Source: CAZYTM01 sp964649725
GTDB lineage: Bacteria; Desulfobacterota; Desulfuromonadia; Geobacterales; Geobacteraceae
DNA: 64,000 nt
Direction of reading: 5' to 3'
Assembly: GCA_964649725.1 (NCBI GenBank)
Contig: CAZYTM010000008.1
Coordinates: 116,601-180,600 of the forward strand
Part shown: one piece after another, positions 34,845-42,698 of the stretch
Numbering within the stretch: the first letter of the stretch is position 1
How the letters are laid out: each line of letters starts with the position of its first letter
Translations under genes and position numbers: made by a program
Notes under the pieces: generated by a model
Databases searched by the model: none
Seen by the model: only the letters and a program-made list of their open reading frames with translations
Told to the model about the DNA's origin: nothing

Positions 34845-36947
34845 CTAATGATAGTGCTGCTCCTGCTCCACCCCATGCACCAGTTGCGGGATGTCGAGGA
34901 TCAGGGCGACACTGCCGTCGCCAAGGATGGTGGCGCCGGAGAGGCCGTCGACGTTCCGGTAGGCGCGGCCGAGCGACTTGATAACTGTCTGGTGCTCGCC
35001 GATGACATGGTCGACGACAAAACCGACCCGGTTGCCATCCACCTGGGTGATGACGATCTGCTCGATATCCGGCGTAGCCCCGCTGATGTTGAAGCGCTGC
35101 CGCAACGGCACATAGGGGACCAGATGGCCTCGCACATTGGCCAGGTGGCGGCCATGCGCCTTGGCCACGTCGGCGCTGGTAAGCTCCACGCACTCGTGGA
35201 CCAGCGAGAGGGGGAGGACGAAGCAGTCGTCGCCGATCTTCACCAGCAGGCTTTCGATGATCGCCAGGGTGAGCGGGATCTTCACCGTGATGGTGGTCCC
35301 GGCGCCCGGTCTGCTGGCCAGTTCGATGGTGCCGCGAAGATTATCGATGGCCCGCTTCACCACGTCCATGCCGACCCCGCGGCCGGAGACACTGGTCACC
35401 TTCTTCGCCGTGGAGAAGCCGGGGGCGAAAATCTGGGCAAAGATCTCCTTGTCCGGGAGTTCGGCGCTGGCAGATATCAGCCCGCGCTCCACCGCTTTGG
35501 CGCGGATCGCCTCCTTGTCCAGGCCGGCACCGTCGTCGCGGATGGTTATCAGCACACTGTCGCCGGAATGGACCGCCGCCAGATGAACTGTCCCCCGGCG
35601 GGGCTTGCCGGCCGCGGCGCGCAGGTCGGGCGACTCGATGCCATGGTCGATACTGTTCCTGATCAGGTGGACCAGCGGGTCGCTCAGTTTTTCGATCACG
35701 GTCTTGTCCAGTTCGGTCTCGGCGCCGTCAGTGGTCATCTCGATATCCTTCCCCAGTTCAGTGGAGAGGTCACGCACCAGCCGCTTGAACTTGCTGAAGG
35801 TGGTGCCGATCGGCAACATCCGGATATTGAGGGCATTGTCGCGCAACTCGGCGGTGAGGCGCTCCACCTCTTCGGCGATATTCACCAGCAGCGGATCGCG
35901 GCGGCCGACCGCGGTCTGGCTGAGCCGGGCCTGGACCGTTACCAGTTCACCCACCAGGTTGACCAGGATGTCGAGCTTCTCTGCCGGCACCCTGATACTT
36001 GAGGCTGCCTCCTGGCTCTGCTGCGACTGGCGGACCTCCTTGACATGCTGCTGCTCCACCAGCGCCGACTGGATCTTCTCCGTGGTACTGATCCCCTTGG
36101 CAACCAGTATCTCGCCGAACCTCTTCTGCTCGGCAAGGGCCCGCATCATATCTTCATAGGTGATATCACCCCGCTCCACCATTATTTCGCCAAGCTTCTT
36201 GTAGTCCCCGCTATCGGCCAGCTGGTGGTCGTCGATAACCTCGATCTTCAGCTCGCAGTCGTCTTCGACAAAGATGAAGACATCCTTGATGGCATTCTTC
36301 CCCTGGCTGGTGGTGAGGATGACATCCCAGTGGATATAGCATGACTCCGCATCCATCTCGGCCAGCGCCGGCAGCTCGTTCAACTGCGCTACCACCCGGC
36401 AGCTCCCCAGATCACGCAGTTCGTTCAACAGCGGCAACGGATTGGTGCCATTCATGAAGATATGGCTGTCAGGGCGGAAGCGGATCCGGTAGGTGACTAG
36501 ATTCCCCTCTTCGCCCCCCTTCTTTGCCGCATCGGCAGCAGCGGCCGGCCCGGCAGCACTCTCCGGAGAGGTCGGCAGAAGCTTTCTCAGCCCGGCAATG
36601 ATCTTCTCCCCCCGGGCCGAATCGACCTGGGCATCGCCGGCCGAGGCATCGAGCAGCGACTTGATCTGGTCGCGGGAGGCGAGGGTCAGGTCGATCAGCT
36701 CCTTGCTGACATTTATCTCCCCATTGCGGACCATATCAAAGACCGTCTCCACCTCATGGGTGAAGGCAGCGATATCGTCAAAACCGAACATCGCCCCGGA
36801 ACCTTTGATGGTATGCATGGCGCGGAAGACCCGGCCGATGATCTCCATGTCGCCAGGGTTCTCCTCCAGCTCCAGCAGCGAGGTCTCCAGTTCGGCCAAC
36901 AGTTCGTACGCCTCTTCCCGATAGGTCTGACTATGTTGATCGTTCAT
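34845..36947 (-). CDS. cheA: Chemotaxis histidine kinase CheA
   Basis: CheA phosphorylates CheY and CheB in response to receptors. The 700-residue protein has P1/HPt (phospho-His about residue 45 in RAMHTIKGSGAMFGFDD), a P2-like region (about 150-250), a Pro-poor linker, P3 dimerisation (about 330-395; LDILVNLVGELVTVQARL), P4 ATPase (LVHLIRNSIDHGIESPD; DDGAGLDKEAIRAKA; STAKKVTSVSGRGVGMDVVK) and a P5 CheW-like domain at the C-terminus. Its start overlaps the cheY stop by 4 bases. It is the only CheA in the window, so all receptors here probably feed it. Confidence 0.97.
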   Translation of the reverse strand: MNDQHSQTYREEAYELLAELETSLLELEENPGDMEIIGRVFRAMHTIKGSGAMFGFDDIAAFTHEVETVFDMVRNGEINVSKELIDLTLASRDQIKSLLDASAGDAQVDSARGEKIIAGLRKLLPTSPESAAGPAAAADAAKKGGEEGNLVTYRIRFRPDSHIFMNGTNPLPLLNELRDLGSCRVVAQLNELPALAEMDAESCYIHWDVILTTSQGKNAIKDVFIFVEDDCELKIEVIDDHQLADSGDYKKLGEIMVERGDITYEDMMRALAEQKRFGEILVAKGISTTEKIQSALVEQQHVKEVRQSQQSQEAASSIRVPAEKLDILVNLVGELVTVQARLSQTAVGRRDPLLVNIAEEVERLTAELRDNALNIRMLPIGTTFSKFKRLVRDLSTELGKDIEMTTDGAETELDKTVIEKLSDPLVHLIRNSIDHGIESPDLRAAAGKPRRGTVHLAAVHSGDSVLITIRDDGAGLDKEAIRAKAVERGLISASAELPDKEIFAQIFAPGFSTAKKVTSVSGRGVGMDVVKRAIDNLRGTIELASRPGAGTTITVKIPLTLAIIESLLVKIGDDCFVLPLSLVHECVELTSADVAKAHGRHLANVRGHLVPYVPLRQRFNISGATPDIEQIVITQVDGNRVGFVVDHVIGEHQTVIKSLGRAYRNVDGLSGATILGDGSVALILDIPQLVHGVEQEQHYH

Positions 36948-37309
36948 CCGAGCACCTTTTTCACGACCGCCAACAGCTGGTCGGGTTTGAATGGCTTGAC
37001 TATCCAGCCGGTAGCACCGGCCGTCTTACCTTCCTGTTTCTTGCTGTCCTGCGACTCGGTGGTGAGCATCACGATCGGGATGAACTTGCAGGCCGGCAAC
37101 GCCCGCGCCCCCTTGATCAGGCCGATCCCGTCCAGGTTCGGCATATTCAGGTCGGTGATCAGCATATCGACCTTCTGGCTGCCGAGTTTGGTCAGGGCAT
37201 CCTTGCCGTCGACCGCCTCGACAACATCGTAGCCGCTCTCTTTGAGGGTGAAACTGACCATCTGCCTGACACTGGCAGAGTCATCGGCAGTCATTATTAT
37301 CTTTCCCAT
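36944..37309 (-). CDS. cheY: Chemotaxis response regulator CheY
   Basis: This single-domain receiver of 121 residues has the acidic pair in TADDSASVRQM, phospho-Asp in VDMLITDLNMPNLDGIGLIK, Thr in VVMLTTESQDSKKQEG and Lys in GWIVKPFKPDQL. ATG 37309 is chosen because AAGGGG precedes it; the frame extends to 37330. It overlaps cheA and lies 2 bases after the STAS gene, so STAS-CheY-CheA are tightly coupled. It is expected to carry the output to the flagellar motor or another target. Confidence 0.96.
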   Translation of the reverse strand: MGKIIMTADDSASVRQMVSFTLKESGYDVVEAVDGKDALTKLGSQKVDMLITDLNMPNLDGIGLIKGARALPACKFIPIVMLTTESQDSKKQEGKTAGATGWIVKPFKPDQLLAVVKKVLG

Positions 37310-37311
37310 GG

Positions 37312-37671
37312 CTAACCCCTTCCGGTCCAAAGGCAGGTCTTGTTGACATCAGGCGCGCAGCCGATATGACGGAGGAAACCTGCATCCCGGGCCACATTGA
37401 GAATTGCCTCACTGCATGTCGATGCCATACCGAAACTCTTGTTATGCTGGATGGAGCTCCGGTGGGCCGAACAGAGGAGCTGCAGTCCGGCCAGGTCTGC
37501 CTCGGCGACATCGGCGACATTGAGCCGCACCTCTGCACCCCCGGCAAACGCCGCTATCAGTTGCAGCCGCAGCTCTTCCGCCTGCTGGATAGTCAAGGAT
37601 GGCCCGATTTCAACCACTTGTACCTGCTCCGTACCGGTCGATCTGCTCTGCCGCTTGCTCTTCTCCCCCAT
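37312..37671 (-). CDS. STAS-domain protein lacking the phosphorylation serine
   Basis: The 119-residue protein is one STAS domain (VVEIGPSLTIQQAEELRLQL, VRLNVADVAEADLAGLQLLC). In anti-anti-sigma factors the equivalent loop is D-S-S-G-L; here it is ADLAGL, so the phosphorylated Ser is replaced and kinase control of the usual type seems impossible. STAS proteins of this kind are found beside cheA/cheY in several deltaproteobacterial chemosensory operons. It may act as a scaffold or nucleotide-binding partner. It is followed by cheY after 2 bases. Confidence 0.8.
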   Translation of the reverse strand: MGEKSKRQSRSTGTEQVQVVEIGPSLTIQQAEELRLQLIAAFAGGAEVRLNVADVAEADLAGLQLLCSAHRSSIQHNKSFGMASTCSEAILNVARDAGFLRHIGCAPDVNKTCLWTGRG

Positions 37672-37743
37672 AATCCCCCCCCTGCAGCAATCTCTTTTCG
37701 TCCTTACACTTCTTCGGCACTGCAGAATAAAACTTGAATAAAA

Positions 37744-39612
37744 TCAAAAGAGCTCGAAATTGTCCCCTGTCTCATCATCCTCCTGCAGTGCCGAGGCAAC
37801 CGTTGTCACTGTTGCCGACGGATCCTGGACCCCGTTGGTAACTGCAGCATGAATCCGCCGCTCGCTATGCATGGTGTAGCGGCTGGCAAGATCCTGCAGA
37901 TGCTTTTCGGCTGGCGAACCGGCGACGATAGGGGCGAGCTCCTTTGCTTCGTCGATCAGCCGCTGCAGGAGTGCTACCAGCCCTTCGACCGTCGCCGGCA
38001 GAGTCTGCTGCACCGTGATGCTGCCGATCAGCCGTTTGATATCGACGGAGAGTTCCTGCACCATAGAGTCCATCCGGCCGAGCAGCGAGACGAGACTGCT
38101 GTTCACCCTGCTCAACTGCTGCACCAGCCCCCCCAGTTCAGCGGTCATACCATGCACTTCCTGATCGAGCGACGACGCCTCTGACACAACCCCTTGGTTG
38201 AGGGTCTCGGTCACATCGGTAATCCCCCGCAACGCACCGGAGATCGCCTCGGTCTGCTGCATGGCATCGACCGAAAGGCGCTGGATCGCCTCTGCCAGCA
38301 CCCCCAACGCCGCCCCGTCACAGCCGGTGCAGGCAGACTTGATCTGCGCATTGAGCGCGATCAGTTCGATCTCCTGGCCGATATCCTCGATGTCATTGAC
38401 AAAATGGGAAATCTCCGCCACTGTCTCTGCCACCGAACCTACTGCATCGGCCAGCTTCCGGTTGGCTGTGGCGCTCTCTACCAGGGTCAGGCTGACGATG
38501 GAGATATCCTGCTCCATCTCGGCAAAGAAGGTACTCCCTGCCTGGTCGGCCATTCCCGACATGGCGCGGGTGTCGTCGGACATATGCAGTTCCATGCTGG
38601 CGATGCCGTCCAGGTTGGTGCTGATGGTGGTAATCGCATTCACCAGTTCCTCACCGGCAAAGCGGAGCTGTGCCACCTGCAGCTCGGTAACCAGGGCAAG
38701 TTCCTGCAGCAGCCGGTCACGCCCCTCTGCGACACAGCTCTCCCCCTCTGCGTCCAGTTTCTGCAGCTGTTCGGTCAATGCCTCATGGACATGTTCGATC
38801 TGCTGCCGGACAATGTCGTGAAACTGCATCGAAGTGACCACTGCGCTGATATTGCGCGCCACCTCAGCCGATGCATCTGTTATCACTGCAGCCGCTGCCG
38901 AGCAACGGTTATTTATCTCGGTCAGGTCGGTCAGGCTGCTGCGGCACTTGTCGAGTATCGACCGCACCAGGTCCTGCTGTTCCGCCTCCATGGCGAGCAC
39001 CCGCAGCAGGGTATCCTGGATGATGCCACTCAGCGCCCCTTTCCGGGCCAGGATAGTCTCTGACTTCTCCTGCACCTGGACCGACAGCTGGGTCACATCG
39101 TCAGCCAGGGTGACGAAGCCGATCGCGCTCTGGCCAAGCCTGGCGCTCTCTATCTTGGTGGAGGTGCCGAGCATCCGGAGCACCTTGTTCATCTTCCTGA
39201 AACTCCCCAGCGGTTCGGTCACCCCGCCGAGCAGGGAACCGATACTCTTCAGGGCATCGACGCTGCTGTCGGTCTCCTTTCCGGCATGCATCAGATAGCT
39301 GTTCATCTGGTCAAGAAGGGTCGCCAGACCACTGATGGAGTCATTTATCTCGGCACCGGTCACCTTCCCCGCCGCCTCCTGGGCCAGGGTGACGATCTCC
39401 CTGGAGCGTCGTTGAAATTCGTGCAGCCTGGCGCCGATCCCCAGGAACTCGTCCTCGCTGGAGGTGATGACCCCCTGCAGCTCCCTGCAGACATCGCCGA
39501 GCAGCCTGGTCCAATCTGCCAGACCGGCGATACCGCACGCTGCTGCCGCTTCCACGCTACCTGTATCGAGTGCTGCATTACCGTCAACTGCAGAGCGCCA
39601 CGAAAATTGCAC
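37744..39612 (-). CDS. Atypical cytosolic MCP-like protein with two tip-like hairpins and CxxC
   Basis: The 622-residue, mostly helical protein has no transmembrane segments. Residues 148-177 (LGTSTKIESARLGQSAIGFV) align with the conserved MCP hairpin tip, and so do residues 418-447, where the normal EAARAGEHGKGFA is replaced by KSACTGCDGAALGVLAEAIQ. This puts a CxxC (Cys428, Cys431) at the tip. Between them, MQFHDIVRQQIEHV (Asp266, Gln270) resembles the D-x-x-x-Q phosphatase motif of CheZ. The protein ends GDNFELF, like the receptor tails. It is the first gene of the STAS-cheY-cheA operon and has a sigma-28-like promoter. A receptor-like regulator or CheY-P phosphatase is possible; the role is inferred. 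Confidence 0.75.
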   Translation of the reverse strand: MQFSWRSAVDGNAALDTGSVEAAAACGIAGLADWTRLLGDVCRELQGVITSSEDEFLGIGARLHEFQRRSREIVTLAQEAAGKVTGAEINDSISGLATLLDQMNSYLMHAGKETDSSVDALKSIGSLLGGVTEPLGSFRKMNKVLRMLGTSTKIESARLGQSAIGFVTLADDVTQLSVQVQEKSETILARKGALSGIIQDTLLRVLAMEAEQQDLVRSILDKCRSSLTDLTEINNRCSAAAAVITDASAEVARNISAVVTSMQFHDIVRQQIEHVHEALTEQLQKLDAEGESCVAEGRDRLLQELALVTELQVAQLRFAGEELVNAITTISTNLDGIASMELHMSDDTRAMSGMADQAGSTFFAEMEQDISIVSLTLVESATANRKLADAVGSVAETVAEISHFVNDIEDIGQEIELIALNAQIKSACTGCDGAALGVLAEAIQRLSVDAMQQTEAISGALRGITDVTETLNQGVVSEASSLDQEVHGMTAELGGLVQQLSRVNSSLVSLLGRMDSMVQELSVDIKRLIGSITVQQTLPATVEGLVALLQRLIDEAKELAPIVAGSPAEKHLQDLASRYTMHSERRIHAAVTNGVQDPSATVTTVASALQEDDETGDNFELF

Positions 39613-39657
39613 AGTTCCCCTCCTGCCGACATATCGACCGATACTGCTTCTTAAATG

Positions 39658-39685
39658 TTATCGGTTGGCAGAGTCTGATTCTTTA
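39658..39685 (-). promoter_or_regulatory. Candidate sigma-28 promoter for the main chemotaxis operon
   Basis: On the minus strand TAAA (39682-39685), 16 bases, then ACCGATAA (39658-39665): 4 of 4 and 7 of 8 matches, spacing one base longer than consensus. It lies about 45 bases before the first gene of the operon. Confidence 0.55.
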
Positions 39686-39696
39686 AAATCTATTTA

Positions 39697-39727
39697 CAAA
39701 AAAAACGCCGCGGATTTCTCCGCGGCG
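39697..39727 (-). terminator. Terminator after the P460-like gene
   Basis: CGCCGCGG pairs with CCGCGGCG around ATTTCT, and on the minus strand it is followed by at least eight T residues. It isolates the chemotaxis operon promoter from upstream transcription. Confidence 0.85.
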
Positions 39728-39758
39728 CTTCAAGGCAAAACTCTCCTGCTGCATCTAT

Positions 39759-40232
39759 CTATTTGAAGTCAGCATATCTGGAGATGATGAAATCGCTATC
39801 CCTGGCGGTCTTTAAATGGCATTCGTAGCAGTTTTTCACCGGATCGACCGCGGACGGCTTCCCCTCAGGGCCGAAGCCGGCATAGAGCCAGCCACCGGTC
39901 GCCTGCTGCTTCTTCTCCTTGCGCATCAGCACCACCATGTTCTTCTTCCCCTGGGTCGGCTTGCCACCCTCATCCTTGATGTTGTAGAAGACTACCACGA
40001 ACTGGCTCCCCTCAGGATACCCCTTCCCCGCCTTATAGGCCGGCATGGTCTTCTTGTCGACATAGATGTAGTGGATGCCGTAGAAGAGCGAACTCTTGTC
40101 GGTGACTATCTTCTGTTTGCTCTTCTCCCACTTTTCGTAACCCTTTGGCAGGGAGACCTGCGACGCTGCCAGGGGGGTTGCTGCCAATGCCAGCAGAGCC
40201 ATGGCAGAGAGCAGCATGAATATTCTTTTCAT
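39759..40232 (-). CDS. Cytochrome P460-family c-type heme protein
   Basis: The 157-residue exported protein has a signal peptide (IFMLLSAMALLALAATPLAA) and a single heme c site near the C-terminus, NCYECHLKTARDSDF. The beta-rich body with VVFYNIKDEGG, NMVVLMRKEK and GGWLYAGFGPEGKP fits the cytochrome P460/c'-beta family, known in ammonia oxidisers to act on hydroxylamine and NO. In many bacteria the role is unknown. Start 40232 has GGAGGAAG upstream. Terminators on both sides suggest a single-gene unit. Confidence 0.75.
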   Translation of the reverse strand: MKRIFMLLSAMALLALAATPLAASQVSLPKGYEKWEKSKQKIVTDKSSLFYGIHYIYVDKKTMPAYKAGKGYPEGSQFVVVFYNIKDEGGKPTQGKKNMVVLMRKEKKQQATGGWLYAGFGPEGKPSAVDPVKNCYECHLKTARDSDFIISRYADFK

Positions 40233-40353
40233 CACTTCCTCCAATAATTGATATCGACCGGGGGGATAAGTTACCCGATTTTCCCCTCTTTGTCACCCCA
40301 CTTTTCATTGTCACTGCTCATTCTCTATAGATTGCAAGCCGGGCCGGGGACAA

Positions 40354-40381
40354 AAAAAGCCATACCGCGGTATGGCTTTTT
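40354..40381. terminator. Bidirectional-type terminator hairpin
   Basis: AAAAAGCCATACCG pairs perfectly with CGGTATGGCTTTTT, with T-runs on both strands. It follows the proline-rich protein gene on the minus strand. Confidence 0.85.
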
Positions 40382-40417
40382 CCCCACCGGCATCCTGCCA
40401 GAGTCTATTGATCCGTG

Positions 40418-41083
40418 CTAGCGGACCATTATCCGGATATTGTTCACCCCGACCTTGTAGTTGCCGGAGACCGTCACAAAACCTTTGAAGAGGTCAGAGG
40501 TATCGGTGATCTTGGCATAGAACCACTGCCCCCCCCTGGCTTTCTCCTTGCTCGGCGGCGATTCATAGACACCTTTCACCTTGTGGCTGTCGAAGCAGAT
40601 GACATGGGTCCCCATGCGGAGATCGGAACTGACCGCCTTGCGGGTACGCCAGAAATTCTTGGTCCAGAGGTTCTGCCCGTCCCTGACCTGCATGAACTCC
40701 CCTTCCCCCTTGGTGGCACCACTTGGCGGGCTGACCACCTTGGCCAGGATGACATACATCCAGGCTCTGGTCCCCAGGTCATGCTTCTGGATGAAGTAGT
40801 CATCACCCTGGATATAATGGTCATCGTCACCGGTCATCTGCGGCGGTGGAGCAGCTTCTTCCCGGGGTGGCGGTGGCTCATAGGCACGCTGGGGGGGCGG
40901 CTCGTACTGTGGCGGCGGTGGCTGATATTCCTCGCGGATCGGTGGCGGCGGCGGTGGCGGGGCATCGTTATCGATCCCGTAAAGATGCTTGTCAACCTTG
41001 TTGAAGGTATCGTCCAGCTCATCAGCCGAGACAAATACCACTGTTGCCAGAACCAGACATATTGCCGTGAATATTTTTGCCAT
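40418..41083 (-). CDS. Exported proline-rich protein of unknown function
   Basis: The 221-residue protein has a signal peptide (KIFTAICLVLATVVFVSA), a short acidic segment, and a proline-rich linker of about 50 residues with repeated PPPP and EPPP blocks. A C-terminal domain of about 120 residues (YFIQKHDLGTRAWMYVILAK, VICFDSHKVKGVYESPPS, FKGFVTVSGNYKVGVNNIRI) follows. The linker could span the periplasm or peptidoglycan. No family was recognised. ATG 41083 has GGGGAGG upstream. A good sigma-70 promoter lies about 50 bases before it. Confidence 0.7.
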   Translation of the reverse strand: MAKIFTAICLVLATVVFVSADELDDTFNKVDKHLYGIDNDAPPPPPPPIREEYQPPPPQYEPPPQRAYEPPPPREEAAPPPQMTGDDDHYIQGDDYFIQKHDLGTRAWMYVILAKVVSPPSGATKGEGEFMQVRDGQNLWTKNFWRTRKAVSSDLRMGTHVICFDSHKVKGVYESPPSKEKARGGQWFYAKITDTSDLFKGFVTVSGNYKVGVNNIRIMVR

Positions 41084-41133
41084 AACCTCCCCTTTCACAT
41101 CATGTAAATTGAGCAAAAAACATTGAGTGTAAT

Positions 41134-41161
41134 ATTATAGCAGCGTACCCTCCCCAGTCAA
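41134..41161 (-). promoter_or_regulatory. Sigma-70 promoter overlapping a hairpin
   Basis: On the minus strand TTGACT (41156-41161), 16 bases, TATAAT (41134-41139). The -35 lies in the loop of a hairpin, TACCCTCCCCA/TGGGGAGGGTA (41145-41178), which may terminate the preceding gene. Confidence 0.6.
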
Positions 41162-41206
41162 TACCCTGGGGAGGGTATATCGACAGGCTCTGCGCAGCGA
41201 TGTTCA

Positions 41207-41632
41207 TCAGTACCAGAGACTATCTTCGACAGCTTTCTGCCTGGTGACATTACCTTTGCCGCTCCTCCCTTTGGCCAGGTCGCAGTTCGAATCGAGCGCG
41301 ACCCACTCGACCGAATAGTTATTCGCCGAGTTGACCGTAGCGCTCTCTTTCAGTTTGGTGACACAGCCATTGCTGCGGTTCTTTCTCAGCCAGGTCCCTT
41401 CAACGGAGTTCGGGGTGACAAACCTCCCGGTATAAGACTGGACAAACCCCCTGTTGACATAGACCGCTCTTACTTCGCTACCGTTCTGGAATATATGTGT
41501 CCCACCAGGGTCGCTGCCATTGCTCCATATACCGCTTAAGTCGTACTTTGGGGTAACAGGCTCGGCCAATGCCGGCGAGACCAGCGCTGCACCGAGAGCG
41601 GTTGCCAGCAATAAAATCTTTCTCATCTGCAT
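41207..41632 (-). CDS. Small exported protein of unknown function
   Basis: The 141-residue product has a clear signal peptide (KILLLATALGAALVSPALA, cleavage before EPVTPK) and a small beta-rich mature domain starting YDLSGIWSNGSDPGGTHIFQ. The layout (an LSGIW opening and an EGTWLRKN core) resembles small lipocalin-like or META-like exported domains, but no family is certain. Two Cys (SNGCVTK, DSNCDLAK) could form a disulphide. ATG 41632 has AAGGAGG upstream; the longer frame to 41725 has no support. Confidence 0.65.
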   Translation of the reverse strand: MQMRKILLLATALGAALVSPALAEPVTPKYDLSGIWSNGSDPGGTHIFQNGSEVRAVYVNRGFVQSYTGRFVTPNSVEGTWLRKNRSNGCVTKLKESATVNSANNYSVEWVALDSNCDLAKGRSGKGNVTRQKAVEDSLWY

Positions 41633-41777
41633 GATTCCTCCTTGCCAGTTATCTGGCGGATTGAGTGGTTTGCTTGCAGCCAGTCTGCATCCCAAGTGTA
41701 GCATGGAACCGGGTAAAAGAGTCACCCTTCAGTCAGATTCATAACTTAAGTCACCAGTTGGGTATTGCGCCGCAGAC

Positions 41778-41850
41778 GCAACAAGCCGCCCGGCAGCGCT
41801 GCTGCCAATGACGGCTTGTTAATTATCCCTGACATCGATCCATGACATCC
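41778..41850 (-). terminator. Second copy of the terminator-like element of 6201-6273
   Basis: 69 of 73 bases match the copy after kdsC. The hairpin AAGCCG...CGGCTT with inner GGCAGC/GCTGCC is retained, but the T-run is weaker (TTGTTGCG). It is 3' of the lipoprotein gene that ends at 41863. Confidence 0.65.
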
Positions 41851-41862
41851 TTTCTGAAAAAG

Positions 41863-42456
41863 TTATAACGAAAACTGGCGCGACTTCAGTCGGCTGTCAA
41901 GCAAAACCTCCCTGACCTTGATCCTTTCCTGAGNNNNNNNNNNNNNNNNNNNNNNNNNNNNNNNNNNNNNNNNNNNNNNNNNNNNNNNNNNNNNNNNNNN
42001 NNNNNNNNNNNNNNNNNNNNNNNNNNNNNNNNNGTCGTCCGGGAGCGCCACCTGCAGCCGGTGTTTGCCGGCGGTGGTGCGGAGCAGGGCGTCGAAGCGG
42101 TAGCGGATCCCCTCCCCCTGCTCGGCAGCGAGTGCGGTCAACCCACGGTTGTCGCTTTCGCTCCGCAGGGTCCCGGGGATAGTTATGCTCTGGCCATCCA
42201 GGGTGACCCGCAGCTGATAGGCTGCCGTGCCGTGGCTCGCTACCGTCTCCAGCAGGTAGGCGCCGGGGCGGTGCAGCTTGAAGGAGCTGACGATCCGGAG
42301 GTCGGCAGAGCCGGCCGGAATAGACCCGCTCTCGGTGACTACGCGGAAGGCATCCTCCCTGGCGGCGGTCGGCCGGAGCTGCTCGGTGGTGCGGGCGCAG
42401 CCCGCCAGTAAACCAGATACCAGTACTGCTACCATTAACCAGTTACCATGTTGCAT
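41863..42456 (-). CDS. Lipoprotein gene interrupted by a sequencing gap
   Basis: The N-terminal 140 residues are visible. A lipoprotein signal ends in VSGLLAGCARTT, and a beta-sandwich-like domain follows (AYLLETVASHGTAAYQLRVT, GIRYRFDALLRTTAGKHRLQ). A run of 100 N bases then interrupts it. The last 22 residues (QERIKVREVLLDSRLKSRQF) lie beyond the gap, and their frame relation is accidental unless the gap length is true. It starts within the end of the PII-like fragment (AAGGAG upstream) and is downstream of the metal efflux operon, so it may be an accessory lipoprotein of that system. Confidence 0.6.
   Translation of the reverse strand: MQHGNWLMVAVLVSGLLAGCARTTEQLRPTAAREDAFRVVTESGSIPAGSADLRIVSSFKLHRPGAYLLETVASHGTAAYQLRVTLDGQSITIPGTLRSESDNRGLTALAAEQGEGIRYRFDALLRTTAGKHRLQVALPDDXXXXXXXXXXXXXXXXXXXXXXXXXXXXXXXXXXQERIKVREVLLDSRLKSRQFSL
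41934..42033. other. Assembly gap (100 N)
   Basis: Exactly 100 N bases, the conventional length for a scaffold gap of unknown size. Genes could be missing here. Confidence 0.98.
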
Positions 42457-42641
42457 CTACTTTTCTCCTTGCTGTTGACGGACCAGCCATGGTGGCTGCC
42501 GCCGGTTTCCTTACTCACCGGGATGGCCCCTCCAGCCTGCGGAACTGCCGCACTTAGACCCCTGTGAATACCACTAGTTGACATCTCTTCGACAATCTGC
42601 AACAGTCTGACAGGCGTTATGATCGCCTTGATCTCCTTCAT
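42435..42641 (-). pseudogene. Truncated PII-like regulator fragment
   Basis: The 68-codon frame begins MKEIKAIITPVRLLQIVEEM, which resembles the first strand and helix of PII (GlnB-like) proteins. Such small PII-like proteins are sometimes encoded beside heavy-metal RND pumps. After about 25 residues the similarity stops (STSGIHRGLSAAVPQAGG); no T-loop or C-terminal PII motif follows in any frame. The frame overlaps the next lipoprotein start. It is read here as a decayed or truncated gene, though a short unrelated protein cannot be excluded. A GAGGG ribosome site precedes ATG 42641. Confidence 0.4.
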
Positions 42642-42698
42642 GCATATCCCTCTGTTTATCACCTGGCAACGCCATCGGCTAATGAGAGACCATAACAG

